36,097 bases of DNA from JAZKFT01 sp043760535. Its GTDB lineage: Bacteria; Bacteroidota; Bacteroidia; Chitinophagales; Chitinophagaceae. Positions 24,358 through 32,686 of this stretch are shown in pieces. The notes beneath the pieces were generated by a model, which was not told the DNA's origin, searched no databases, and was given only the letters and a program-made list of their open reading frames with translations. Within the stretch, counting starts at the first letter, position 1. Every line of letters starts with the position of its first letter. The stretch is taken from the NCBI GenBank assembly GCA_043760535.1, contig JAYUOV010000182.1, forward strand, positions 1 to 36,097. Reading direction: 5' to 3'. Both the position numbers and the translations under genes were made by a program.

Positions 24358-26367
24358 GTGCCAGACATTATACAATTACTACCCGATAATATAGCCAACC
24401 AGATAGCTGCAGGTGAGGTGATACAACGCCCTGCCAGTGCCGTAAAAGAACTATTGGAAAATGCCGTAGATGCCGGTGCCACAGAAATAAAACTAATTGT
24501 AAATGATGCCGGCAAAGCCCTGATACAGGTGATTGACAATGGCAAAGGCATGAGTACTACCGATGCCCGGATGGCTTTTGAACGCCATGCTACTTCTAAA
24601 ATCAGCAGCATAGAAGATTTGTTCCGTATAAAAACCATGGGCTTTAGGGGCGAAGCATTGGCATCCATTGCTGCCGTAGCCCAGGTGGAATTAAAAACCA
24701 AAAAAACCGGTGAAGAACTAGGCACTTTTATAGAAATAGAAAACAGTACGGTGGTAAAACAAGAGCCGGTAGCAACCGCCGATGGCACCAGCATCGCCAT
24801 GAAAAACCTGTTTTTCAACGTGCCTGCCCGGCGTAATTTTTTAAAGAGCAACCCCAGCGAACTGCGTCAGATTATCGACGAGTTTATTAGGGTGGCCATG
24901 GCTTTTCCCGAAGTACATTTTTCACTATTAAGCAATGGCCAGCAGGTATTTTTTTTAGAAAAAGGCAGCCTGAAACAACGCATTGTACAAATACTGGGCA
25001 ACAACTACCTGGCCCGCCTGGTGCCGATACAGGAAGATACCGACTACCTCACCATCCGTGGTTTTGTGGGCAAGCCGGAAACGGCTAAAAAAACCCGTGG
25101 CGACCAGTACTTTTTTGTAAACAACCGGTTCATAAAAAGTGCCTATCTCAACCATGCAGTAATGGGTGCTTTTAACCAGATGATTGCCAGAGAAAGCTTT
25201 CCCATGTATGTGCTGTTTATAGACCTTGACCCAGCACAGGTGGATATTAATGTACACCCAACCAAACAGGAGATAAAGTTTGAAGATGAAAAGATTGTGT
25301 ACGCCTTTGTGCAAGCAGCAGTAAAACATGCCCTAGCACAGTTTAGCATTGCACCTAGTTTAGATTTTACACTCGATGCAGGAATACAACAACTAGATGC
25401 GGTGAGCAAACCATTTACCAGCGATAAAAAAGAACAGGCAGTTTCATCTTCATTGTACAACACATTTACCCAAAAAAACCAGGCACATAAAATAGAAGCC
25501 AGCAACCTACAACCCTGGAAAGAAATGCAACGGCAGGAAAGGGAAATTAAGGAGGCGATTGGGAAGCAGTCGACCGTTGACAGTGCACCGTCCTCCGTCA
25601 ACCGTCAACCGTTGACCGATGACTTGCAAGATGGTGAGTTGTCTGTGGACAGTCGACGGTCGACGGTAGACCCTAAACCCTGGCAAAGCGAACTGGCCAA
25701 ACTGAAAGATGATTTTTTTAAGCAATCTGATAAAGCGGCATACATAGATTTTGAACATGAGCAGCGGCCAGTAAGCAGGGAGCAACGGTTTACTATTTTG
25801 CCGGAGGCACCGCTTTTACAACTGCACAATACCTACATCGTAGCGCCGGGTACAAATGGCTATTTTTTAATACACCAGCAGGCTGCACATGAGCGGGTTT
25901 TGTACGAACAATTTCAGCAGGCAATGAATGGGCGTGGCATGGCTACGCAACGTAGTTTGTTTCCTTCTACTATAGAACTAAGCCCGGCAGATACCGTAAT
26001 GCTGGGCGAATTATTACCCGACCTAAATCAACTCGGTTATTTGATAGAACCCTTTGGCAACAACACTTTTGTAATACAAGGCACACCCGCAGATGTAACA
26101 CAGGGCAATGAAAAACGCATTATGGAACAACTGCTGGAACAATACAAACACTTCAACAGCGAAGTGCGTTTTAGCAAACGGGAAAAACTAATCCGCAGCA
26201 TGGCGTGGCAGCAATGTATTAAACCCGGCAAGCCACTAACCGAAAAAGAAATGCGTAGCCTGCTGGATCAATTGGTGCTGTGCAGTACGCCTAATATAAC
26301 ACCCGGTGGCAACCCCACTTATATCACTTACAACAATGATCAACTGAGCAAGATGTTTGGGAGATGA
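24358..26367 (+). CDS. mutL: DNA mismatch repair protein MutL (GTG start)
   Basis: This 669-residue protein has the GHKL ATPase N terminus with IANQIAAGEVIQRPASAVKE (12-31), catalytic E31, ELLENAVDAGA (Mg ligand N35), DNGKGM (60-65), ERHATSKI and GFRGEALASI. The transducer domain runs to about 330, followed by a low-complexity linker (about 340-480) and the dimerisation domain (about 485-669). The linker contains an unusual repeat-encoded segment (residues 405-438). The endonuclease motif DQHA(X)2E(X)4E appears as HQQAAHERVLYE (506-517), with D and H changed, and no C-terminal CPH motif is seen, so nicking activity is doubtful. GTG is the start because of the ribosome-binding sequence and because the next residues match the family N terminus. 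It converges with the Uma2 gene, with 6 bases between stops. Confidence 0.95.
   Translation: MPDIIQLLPDNIANQIAAGEVIQRPASAVKELLENAVDAGATEIKLIVNDAGKALIQVIDNGKGMSTTDARMAFERHATSKISSIEDLFRIKTMGFRGEALASIAAVAQVELKTKKTGEELGTFIEIENSTVVKQEPVATADGTSIAMKNLFFNVPARRNFLKSNPSELRQIIDEFIRVAMAFPEVHFSLLSNGQQVFFLEKGSLKQRIVQILGNNYLARLVPIQEDTDYLTIRGFVGKPETAKKTRGDQYFFVNNRFIKSAYLNHAVMGAFNQMIARESFPMYVLFIDLDPAQVDINVHPTKQEIKFEDEKIVYAFVQAAVKHALAQFSIAPSLDFTLDAGIQQLDAVSKPFTSDKKEQAVSSSLYNTFTQKNQAHKIEASNLQPWKEMQRQEREIKEAIGKQSTVDSAPSSVNRQPLTDDLQDGELSVDSRRSTVDPKPWQSELAKLKDDFFKQSDKAAYIDFEHEQRPVSREQRFTILPEAPLLQLHNTYIVAPGTNGYFLIHQQAAHERVLYEQFQQAMNGRGMATQRSLFPSTIELSPADTVMLGELLPDLNQLGYLIEPFGNNTFVIQGTPADVTQGNEKRIMEQLLEQYKHFNSEVRFSKREKLIRSMAWQQCIKPGKPLTEKEMRSLLDQLVLCSTPNITPGGNPTYITYNNDQLSKMFGR
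25570..25670. repeat. Head-to-head heptamer repeat arrays inside mutL
   Basis: Seven consecutive 7-mers (25570-25618: TCGACCG, TTGACAG, TGCACCG, TCCTCCG, TCAACCG, TCAACCG, TTGACCG) are followed after 24 bases by four more on the opposite strand (25643-25670, reading TCTACCG, TCGACCG, TCGACTG, TCCACAG). The block stays in frame with mutL and encodes residues 405-438 of the linker. A 7-base period cannot come from protein selection, so this is a DNA repeat that landed in a tolerant linker. Confidence 0.8.
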
Positions 26368-26373
26368 TGTGAA

Positions 26374-26940
26374 CTATTTGTAAATGTCGCCCAGAGAAAT
26401 ATTACAGTTTAAAGCAGGTAAGGCGATGGTTTCGTTTAGCTCTGTAAAAAGCATGCTCTGCCAATCGTTATCAAGTGTACGTTCGTAAAAAATAACAACA
26501 TGCTTTTCTGGCTCAATAAGCAGGTAGTATTTTAGCGAATCAATTTTGCTGTATTGGATAAACTTATCGGTGCTGTCGTATTTACGGGTGGAGGCAGAAA
26601 GCACCTCAGCCAGTAATATAGGATTGTATATGATGTACGACTCTAAAGTGGTCGCTTTTTCGGTGCTTAATACCACATCGGGGTATAAATAAATTTCCTC
26701 GTTCTGAATTTTAACCTTCACATTCTCTACATTTATTTCGAAAGAAGTTCCAAGTAACTGCTGCTTTAAAATGAAAAATAATTGTAAGCAAATTTGGTTG
26801 TGTAAAATGGGAGCACCTGGCATTTCAAAAAGTTTACCGTAATAAAATTCATGTTTTGTATCGCTTTTTGCATCTAAAGCCATGTATTCGTGCAGTGAAT
26901 AAGATTTGGCTATGTCGATATCTATAATAACATTTTCCAT
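26374..26940 (-). CDS. Uma2-family (DUF820) putative restriction-fold endonuclease
   Basis: This 188-residue protein has the Uma2/DUF820 layout: an N-terminal YSLHEYMALDAKSDTKHEFYYG, then GAPILHNQICLQLFFIL, and the PD-(D/E)xK-like core with YPDVVLS (D near 97), LLAEVLSAST (E) and the following DKFIQYSKIDSLKYYLL. Members are widespread and multicopy in cyanobacteria and Bacteroidota, and their biological role is not settled. Start ATG at 26940. It converges with mutL and lies downstream of the carboxypeptidase gene, with 129 bases between. Confidence 0.85.
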   Translation of the reverse strand: MENVIIDIDIAKSYSLHEYMALDAKSDTKHEFYYGKLFEMPGAPILHNQICLQLFFILKQQLLGTSFEINVENVKVKIQNEEIYLYPDVVLSTEKATTLESYIIYNPILLAEVLSASTRKYDSTDKFIQYSKIDSLKYYLLIEPEKHVVIFYERTLDNDWQSMLFTELNETIALPALNCNISLGDIYK

Positions 26941-27069
26941 CTTTCAAATTTAGTACTTTTTATAAAAGTGTATCTCCCAAAACTTTCCATTTCCTGCTTT
27001 TCCATACAGGTTAAATATTTCATCAATTAAGAGAATGCCAAAACAAAACACAGATGTGAGAGATTTCCC

Positions 27070-28404
27070 TTACTCCTTCGCCCACACATCCAAAACAAAT
27101 TTCTCCACTGCCCTTCTTACATTTCCGGCGGTATTATTGTGGTTATTTACCAGGATGCTAAAAATAAGAAGTGTGTTATTTTTTGTAAACAAATAACCGC
27201 TTAAAGCCACCTGTCCGCTAAGGGTTCCGGTTTTGGCAAAAATTTGGTTGGGGATGGATTTGTAAAGGCTTGATAATGTTCCTTCGCCGCCGGTAGGCAG
27301 TATGTTTTTTATCCGTTCCATACCAAATTCATCTTTCATTTTTTCCAGCAATTTTACAAAAGTTTGTGGGGTAAACAGGTTGTACCGGCTAAGGCCGCTG
27401 CCATCTACCCAAACTGGTTTTTGTGGCAGGTCTTTCAGGTCGGTTTTTAGTAATGTATCAATAATGGCCCGGTCGTTCATATAGCCCAGTTTTTCGTTGC
27501 TCACCATCAGCAGGGTTTGCTCCGCAAAGAAATTATCGCTGTGGTGCATCATGGGTTTGAGGAGGGAATCGGTAGGTTGGGAATGAATTTTATATGAGAT
27601 GGGTGTCCAGTCATTTTCTAAAGGTGAAGCAATGTCCGGGTCCACGATACTTTTGTGTATTGTATCAGCCAGTAATGCAAATGCAATTTGGTTTGAAGTA
27701 ATAAATGGCACTTCAATTTGTTCTTCGAACCTTCCATCAAAATTTACCACAAACTTGTTTTCTTTAAAATCTCTCTGCACTTCACTTACAAAACCATTAG
27801 CTCCATTCTTAGATGTGGCAGAAAAAATTGTATCAGAGATGAATGTTTTTGGGTAAAAGTTGATTCGCTTCTTTTTACCCGAAAACCTTACAACATTACC
27901 GTAAATAGGAAAGCCAGAACGCTCAGCCATATAGTATTCAGAATAATCGCTCCACGACCAGCCAGACCCTAACCCATTTTCCCTCCAACCTGCGGAAGAT
28001 GCCCAAATAGCTTTGGTTTGTTTTTTTAAAAATGTAAATACGGGGTGTTCTTTGAAATCAGGGTGCAAGAATGTTGGATCCCCCGTTCCAGAGATGTACA
28101 TTTTATCATCAAACTCTTTAACGCTAACTCCCACCAAACTATCACCCAAATACTTCATCCCTGCATAACAGCTAAACAGCTTGGTATTGCTTGCCGGCAC
28201 AAAATACTTATCGCTTTGGTGGCTGTACAAGGCTTTTTTAGTGGCGGTATTGCACACATATACACCTGTATGGGCATTGGTTAAAGCGCTGTCTGCCAGC
28301 AGGGTTTCCAGGCTGCCTGGCACAGTGGCTGCCATCCGTTTAACCGATGAACAGGAGTAAAGTACCAGTGCTATACATACAAAAAACAAAAGGTTTCTTT
28401 TCAT
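27070..28404 (-). CDS. dacB: D-alanyl-D-alanine carboxypeptidase/endopeptidase, PBP4 type (S13)
   Basis: This 444-residue protein is a class C penicillin-binding protein. The three active-site motifs are SNTK (S72 nucleophile, K75), SDN (289-291) and KTG (391-393), with GTGDP (a DacB-family element) around 110-120. It trims or splits stem peptides of peptidoglycan in the periplasm. The N terminus MKRNLLFFVCIALVLYSCSS carries a lipobox (LYSC, C18), so this copy is probably a lipoprotein rather than the soluble form found in E. coli. The length is typical of the family (about 440-480). It diverges from paaZ with 188 bases between starts. Confidence 0.92.
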   Translation of the reverse strand: MKRNLLFFVCIALVLYSCSSVKRMAATVPGSLETLLADSALTNAHTGVYVCNTATKKALYSHQSDKYFVPASNTKLFSCYAGMKYLGDSLVGVSVKEFDDKMYISGTGDPTFLHPDFKEHPVFTFLKKQTKAIWASSAGWRENGLGSGWSWSDYSEYYMAERSGFPIYGNVVRFSGKKKRINFYPKTFISDTIFSATSKNGANGFVSEVQRDFKENKFVVNFDGRFEEQIEVPFITSNQIAFALLADTIHKSIVDPDIASPLENDWTPISYKIHSQPTDSLLKPMMHHSDNFFAEQTLLMVSNEKLGYMNDRAIIDTLLKTDLKDLPQKPVWVDGSGLSRYNLFTPQTFVKLLEKMKDEFGMERIKNILPTGGEGTLSSLYKSIPNQIFAKTGTLSGQVALSGYLFTKNNTLLIFSILVNNHNNTAGNVRRAVEKFVLDVWAKE

Positions 28405-28592
28405 ACAAAAGTGGTGATAAGTAAAAATGAAAGTACAGATAAGCTGGCAAATGCGATTGCAAATTTACCAGGAACAATGTTTAACTTTTTTTCAAGCCAG
28501 TATGGATGATGCGGTTATCCAAAAGCTAACAATCGTTAGTTTTACAACTTATCATTCTCAAATATCGTTTCAGTAAAATAACGAATAGCTAT

Positions 28593-30659
28593 ATGAACAA
28601 ACTTGAAAATTATATTGGCGGCCAATGGATAACTGGCGATGGCGATGGGCAACAAATTTACAATGCAGTAACCGGCGAAGCCTTTGCCACAGCCACTACC
28701 AAAGGCATAGACATGGCGGCCATGCTGCAATATGCCCGGCAAACCGGCAACGCCAAACTCCGTAAAATGACCTTCCACGAAAGGGGCAGGATGCTAAGGG
28801 CACTGGCACTGCACCTGCTGGAACATAAAGAAAAATTTTACAGCATCAGCTATAAAACCGGCGCCACAAGGGCCGATAGCTGGGTGGATATAGAAGGCGG
28901 CATCGGTAATCTTTTTGCTTACGCATCGCTTCGCCGCAAATTCCCCGACCTGCCTTATACCTACGATGGCGAAGGCCACAACCTGAGCAAAACAGGCAGC
29001 TTTATGGGCCATCATTTAATGATACCCAAAGAAGGCGTTGCCATCCATATCAATGCATTTAATTTCCCCGTATGGGGCATGTTAGAGAAAATAGCCGTTA
29101 ACCTTTTGGCTGGCGTTCCGGCTGTAGTAAAACCGGCCACAATTACTTCTTTTCTTACCGAAGCGGTGGTAAAAGAAATTATTGCTTCGGGCATATTACC
29201 TGCCGGTGCATTACAATTACTATGCGGCAGTGCCGGCAATATGCTGGACTGTGTAATGGCACAGGATGTGGTAACATTTACCGGTTCTGCCACCACCGGA
29301 TTGATGCTAAAGAGCAATTCTAACATATTAAAAGAAAATGTGCCATTTACTATGGAGGCTGATAGCCTTAACTGCATTGTACTGGGCCCCGACGTAACAC
29401 CCAATATGCCAGAATGGGATATTTTTATAAAAGAAGTAAGAAAAGAAATGACCACAAAGGCCGGGCAAAAATGTACGGCCATTAGAAGAATTTTTGTACC
29501 AGAAAACAAACTGGAAGATGTGCAAATAGCACTGGGAAAGGCTTTGGGGCAAACTGTAATTGGCAACCCGCAAAATGAAAAAGTAAGAATGGGTGCATTA
29601 GCGGGTATGGTACAAAAGACCGAAGTGATGGAACAGGTGCAAAAATTACTGGCATCTTCTCAAATTATTTATGGGTCGATGGACAGCATGGAATTGATAG
29701 ATGCTGATTATAACAAAGGTGCATTTATGAGTCCGTTGTTACTGCTAAATGAAAATCCTTTTACAGATGAAACAGTTCATAATACAGAACCATTTGGCCC
29801 GGTAAGTACGCTGATGCCTTACAGCAATCTGGATGATGCCATCGAATTGTCAAGAAAAGGATTGGGCTCTTTGGTAAGTACCATAGTAACCGCCGATGAA
29901 AACATAGCCCTTAATTATGTAATAGGTGCCGGCCCCTGGCATGGCCGTATTTTAGTATTGAATAACGACTGTGCCAAAGAAAGTACCGGCCATGGTAGTC
30001 CGTTGCCATTGCTGGTACATGGTGGCCCCGGCCGTGCAGGTGGTGGCGAAGAAATGGGTGGTCTTCGTGGTGTAAAACATTACATGCAGCGCATAGCTAT
30101 ACAAGGTTCTCCATCCATGATTACTGCTATCACCAAACAATTTCAGCCCAATGCAAAAGGCAGGGAAGATGTAGTACACCCTTTCCATAAGCACTTCGAA
30201 GATTTGCTAGTTGGCGATCAGCTTATTACCGGCAAAAGAACCATTACCGATGCCGAAATAAAATCTTTTGCCAATCTTAGCTGGGATCATTTTTATGCCC
30301 ATACCGACCATACAAGTTTGGAAGGAACCCTGTTTGAACACCCCGTGGCTCATGGCTATTTTATTATGAGTGCCGCGGCAGGTTTGTTTGTGCCCGATAG
30401 CCGGAAAGGTCCTGTACTACTCAATTACGGGCTGGATGAACTGCGTTTTACCAAGCCTGTTTATGCAGGCACTACCATTTATGTTCGTTTTACCTGTAAA
30501 GAAAAAACAGCACAGGAAACCAAAGAAGCAGGCGATGTGGCCAAAGGCATTGTAAAATGGTTTGTTGAAATTTTTGATGACACCAACGAAACCATTGGCG
30601 TAGCCACCATACTTACCATGGTGAAGCTGAAAGAACAGCCTATCGGCATTGTTGTATAA
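28593..30659 (+). CDS. paaZ: PaaZ: oxepin-CoA hydrolase / semialdehyde dehydrogenase
   Basis: This 688-residue bifunctional protein has an aldehyde dehydrogenase domain (1-530) with E255 (TMEADSLNC) and catalytic C294 (AGQKCTAIRR), and a C-terminal MaoC hot-dog hydratase (about 545-688) with D565 and H570 in LSWDHFYAH. PaaZ opens the oxepin-CoA ring and oxidises the resulting aldehyde to 3-oxo-5,6-dehydrosuberyl-CoA in aerobic phenylacetate breakdown. Length and residue spacing match E. coli PaaZ closely. An enoyl-CoA hydratase gene follows after 68 bases, probably in the same operon. The ring epoxidase genes (paaABCDE) and ligase paaK are not in the window. TAGTTTTA, about 60 bases upstream, is a near-match to the -7 box. 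Confidence 0.95.
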   Translation: MNKLENYIGGQWITGDGDGQQIYNAVTGEAFATATTKGIDMAAMLQYARQTGNAKLRKMTFHERGRMLRALALHLLEHKEKFYSISYKTGATRADSWVDIEGGIGNLFAYASLRRKFPDLPYTYDGEGHNLSKTGSFMGHHLMIPKEGVAIHINAFNFPVWGMLEKIAVNLLAGVPAVVKPATITSFLTEAVVKEIIASGILPAGALQLLCGSAGNMLDCVMAQDVVTFTGSATTGLMLKSNSNILKENVPFTMEADSLNCIVLGPDVTPNMPEWDIFIKEVRKEMTTKAGQKCTAIRRIFVPENKLEDVQIALGKALGQTVIGNPQNEKVRMGALAGMVQKTEVMEQVQKLLASSQIIYGSMDSMELIDADYNKGAFMSPLLLLNENPFTDETVHNTEPFGPVSTLMPYSNLDDAIELSRKGLGSLVSTIVTADENIALNYVIGAGPWHGRILVLNNDCAKESTGHGSPLPLLVHGGPGRAGGGEEMGGLRGVKHYMQRIAIQGSPSMITAITKQFQPNAKGREDVVHPFHKHFEDLLVGDQLITGKRTITDAEIKSFANLSWDHFYAHTDHTSLEGTLFEHPVAHGYFIMSAAAGLFVPDSRKGPVLLNYGLDELRFTKPVYAGTTIYVRFTCKEKTAQETKEAGDVAKGIVKWFVEIFDDTNETIGVATILTMVKLKEQPIGIVV

Positions 30660-30727
30660 TTTTTGATTACTTCAACGCATATTTTTTTAATCAAGAATAC
30701 CTTACTTCAACCTATAAAAAATACTCC

Positions 30728-31483
30728 ATGGAAGCCTACGTAACATCTCATGTAGAACACGGAATCAATACCATTGAATTTTTCCATCCGCAGAGCAACT
30801 CTTTGCCCGGTAAAATATTGGAGCAACTGGCACATGAAATCCATTTTGCCGGCACCCATGCAGATACTAAAGTAATCGTATTAAGAAGTGGTGGCGATGG
30901 TGCATTTTGTGCCGGTGCCTCTTTTAACGAACTGATGGCCATACAAACTGAAGCAGAAGGCTTGCAATTTTTTAGCGGCTTTGCCCATGTAATTAATGCT
31001 ATGCGTAAATGCCCCAAGTTTATTATTGGTCGCATACAAGGCAAATGTGTAGGGGGCGGCGTAGGCCTTGCAGCATCGGTAGATTATGCCATAGCTGTAG
31101 AAAAATGCGAGGTGAAACTAAGTGAACTGGCAGTAGGTATTGGCCCATTTGTAGTAGGCCCGGTGGTGGAAAGAAGAATCGGCAGTTCCGGGTTTTCGCA
31201 CTTATCCATAGATGCATCTGTGTGGCGTAGCAGCGAATGGGCCAAAAGCAAAGGCCTTTTTGCCGAGGTTTATACAACAGTAGAAAATATGGAAGAATCT
31301 GTAACAAGACTGGCCAATACTTTAAGCCACAGCAACCCCGAAGCTATGCTGGAAATGAAAAAAATATTCTGGAAAGGCACCGAGCATTGGGACGAACTGC
31401 TAAAAGAAAGAGCGGCTATTAGCGGCAGGCTGGTGCTGAGCGATTTTACCAGAAACGCCATTGAAAAATTTAAGAAAAAGTAA
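30728..31483 (+). CDS. Enoyl-CoA hydratase/isomerase family protein
   Basis: This 251-residue crotonase-fold protein has oxyanion-hole segments GAFCAGASFNELM and GKCVGGGVGLAASVDYAIAV. It keeps the second catalytic Glu in LSELAVGIGPFVVG, but at the first Glu position (GGGxE in canonical hydratases) it has Gly. That makes plain enoyl-CoA hydration less certain and leaves isomerase or special-substrate roles open. Placed directly after paaZ, it is likely to serve a phenylacetate step (a PaaF/PaaG-like role by context only). The C-terminal helices are normal. Confidence 0.85.
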   Translation: MEAYVTSHVEHGINTIEFFHPQSNSLPGKILEQLAHEIHFAGTHADTKVIVLRSGGDGAFCAGASFNELMAIQTEAEGLQFFSGFAHVINAMRKCPKFIIGRIQGKCVGGGVGLAASVDYAIAVEKCEVKLSELAVGIGPFVVGPVVERRIGSSGFSHLSIDASVWRSSEWAKSKGLFAEVYTTVENMEESVTRLANTLSHSNPEAMLEMKKIFWKGTEHWDELLKERAAISGRLVLSDFTRNAIEKFKKK

Positions 31484-31587
31484 TCTCCCAAGCTGTTTAA
31501 AAGTCTGTTTCCTTTTAAAGATTAAAAAAAATCTCCGATTATCAACTTTGTAAACAACCTGTTGTAAACCTTACTATTTTTACCACA

Positions 31588-31974
31588 ATGAATAATGCAA
31601 TTACATCTGGTATTGAAATTTCGGTAGAAACTTTCTACCAGCCGGAGTATAGCAATCCGATGCAGCAGGAATACATGTTTGCCTACCGTATTACCATTGT
31701 AAACCACAATGCTTTTTCGGTACAATTACTTAACCGCCACTGGTATATTTTCGATAGCAATGGCGAATACCGGGAAGTAGAAGGCGATGGTGTTATAGGC
31801 CAGCAACCTGTGCTGTTGCAGGACGAACATTTTCAATATGTAAGCGGCTGCCAACTACGCAGCGAAATGGGTACCATGCAGGGGCATTACCAAATGGTGA
31901 ACCTCAATAACAATAAAAAGTTTGAAGTGGCCATTCCCAAATTTCAGATGGAAAGCCCTACCAAAAGTAATTAA
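31588..31974 (+). CDS. apaG: ApaG/F-box-A family protein
   Basis: This 128-residue single-domain protein matches ApaG: ITSGIEISVETFYQPEYS, FAYRITIVNHNAFSVQLLNR, HWYIFDSNGEYREVEGDGVI, GQQPVLLQDEHFQYVSGC and the closing MVNLNNNKKFEVAIPKF. The family has a fibronectin III-like fold. E. coli mutants affect cobalt/magnesium traits and diadenosine tetraphosphate, but the molecular role is unclear. The start is the ATG at 31588, preceded by two direct copies of TTGTAAAC within 40 bases. The next feature downstream is repeat copy B. Confidence 0.93.
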   Translation: MNNAITSGIEISVETFYQPEYSNPMQQEYMFAYRITIVNHNAFSVQLLNRHWYIFDSNGEYREVEGDGVIGQQPVLLQDEHFQYVSGCQLRSEMGTMQGHYQMVNLNNNKKFEVAIPKFQMESPTKSN

Positions 31975-32041
31975 TGTAAAAATGGGGATAGATTTCACCA
32001 GCTTGTAATAAAAACAAGGCGTTCGGAGATTTCATCTAACC

Positions 32042-32289
32042 TCAGAACTCCTTACCCTCTGAACTGAAACCGCCAATTATTCGCAGTCTAAAAGCCCGAT
32101 AGTAGCATACAGTTGAACGGAGTCCCGGAATGCTTCGGAATTTACAACGTTCGCCAATGTCGCTCAATCAAGGCATGGCTTTCGCTGGGTTCCACCGAAA
32201 TAATCGGGGCAGGCAAAAAAAGAAAAACTACGCAATCAAAACTGCGAAGTGTAAGAAGTTCTGAAACTACGAAGGGTAAGGAGTTCCGA
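32042..32289 (+). repeat. TIR-bearing intergenic element, copy B
   Basis: This 248-bp element runs from TCAGAACTCCTTACCC (32042-32057) to GGGTAAGGAGTTCCGA (32274-32289), which are inverted copies with one mismatch. The core (about 32112-32190: TTGAACGGAGTCCCG, TTTACAACGTTCGCCAATGT, GGCTTTCGCTGGGTT) is nearly identical to copy C. It differs from C by about 23 extra bases after GCTGGGTT and by a 25-bp tandem duplication of the right end (32241-32265 and 32266-32290). It lies between the convergent apaG gene and dctA remnant. ACC flanks both ends. Confidence 0.85.
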
Positions 32290-32305
32290 ACCAACTTCCC
32301 CCTTA

Positions 32306-32665
32306 TCATCCAATCAATTTTTTAGCGGTTGGCATATCTATTTCCTTTTCCCATTTGGCTACTACAATGGTAGCTACAGTATTGCCGATGATGTTGGTGA
32401 GTGCCCTGCCATCGCTCATAAAACAATCGATGCCGAAAATTAGGGCAATGGCTGCAACAGATATATGCCCAACGGTAGGCAAGGTAGCTGCTAACGCAAT
32501 AAAGCCACTTCCGGTAACGCCGGCGGCACCTTTAGATGTAAGCAGTAACACCAGCATCAATGTAACCTGCTGCCAAAGGTTGAGAGGCGTGTTGGTGGCT
32601 TGTGCTATAAAAATGGCAGCCATGGTGAGGTAAATAGAAGTACCAAATAGACAAAACCCCTGAAA
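32306..32665 (-). pseudogene. C-terminal remnant of a DctA-like dicarboxylate/Na+ symporter
   Basis: The frame encodes GTSIYLTMAAIFIAQATNTP, then LLLTSKGAAGVTGSGFIALA, ATLPTVGHI, FMSDGRALTNIIGNTVATIV and a natural-looking C terminus. These are the HP2/TM8 signatures of the glutamate/C4-dicarboxylate symporter family (about 420-440 residues). Only about 118 residues survive. Upstream, homology fades at about base 32650 (CLFGTS where NLDGTS is usual) and within 25 bases runs into the TGA of the next gene. The N-terminal three quarters are missing, so no transporter can be made. A downstream ATG (32623) allows a 105-residue fragment. Confidence 0.8.
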
Positions 32666-32686
32666 CGTTTTACCGAATAAGCTCCT

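Noticed and set aside
32113..32325. Plus-strand 70-residue open frame
   Set aside because: It lies almost entirely within repeat copy B and its translation is not conserved in copy C.
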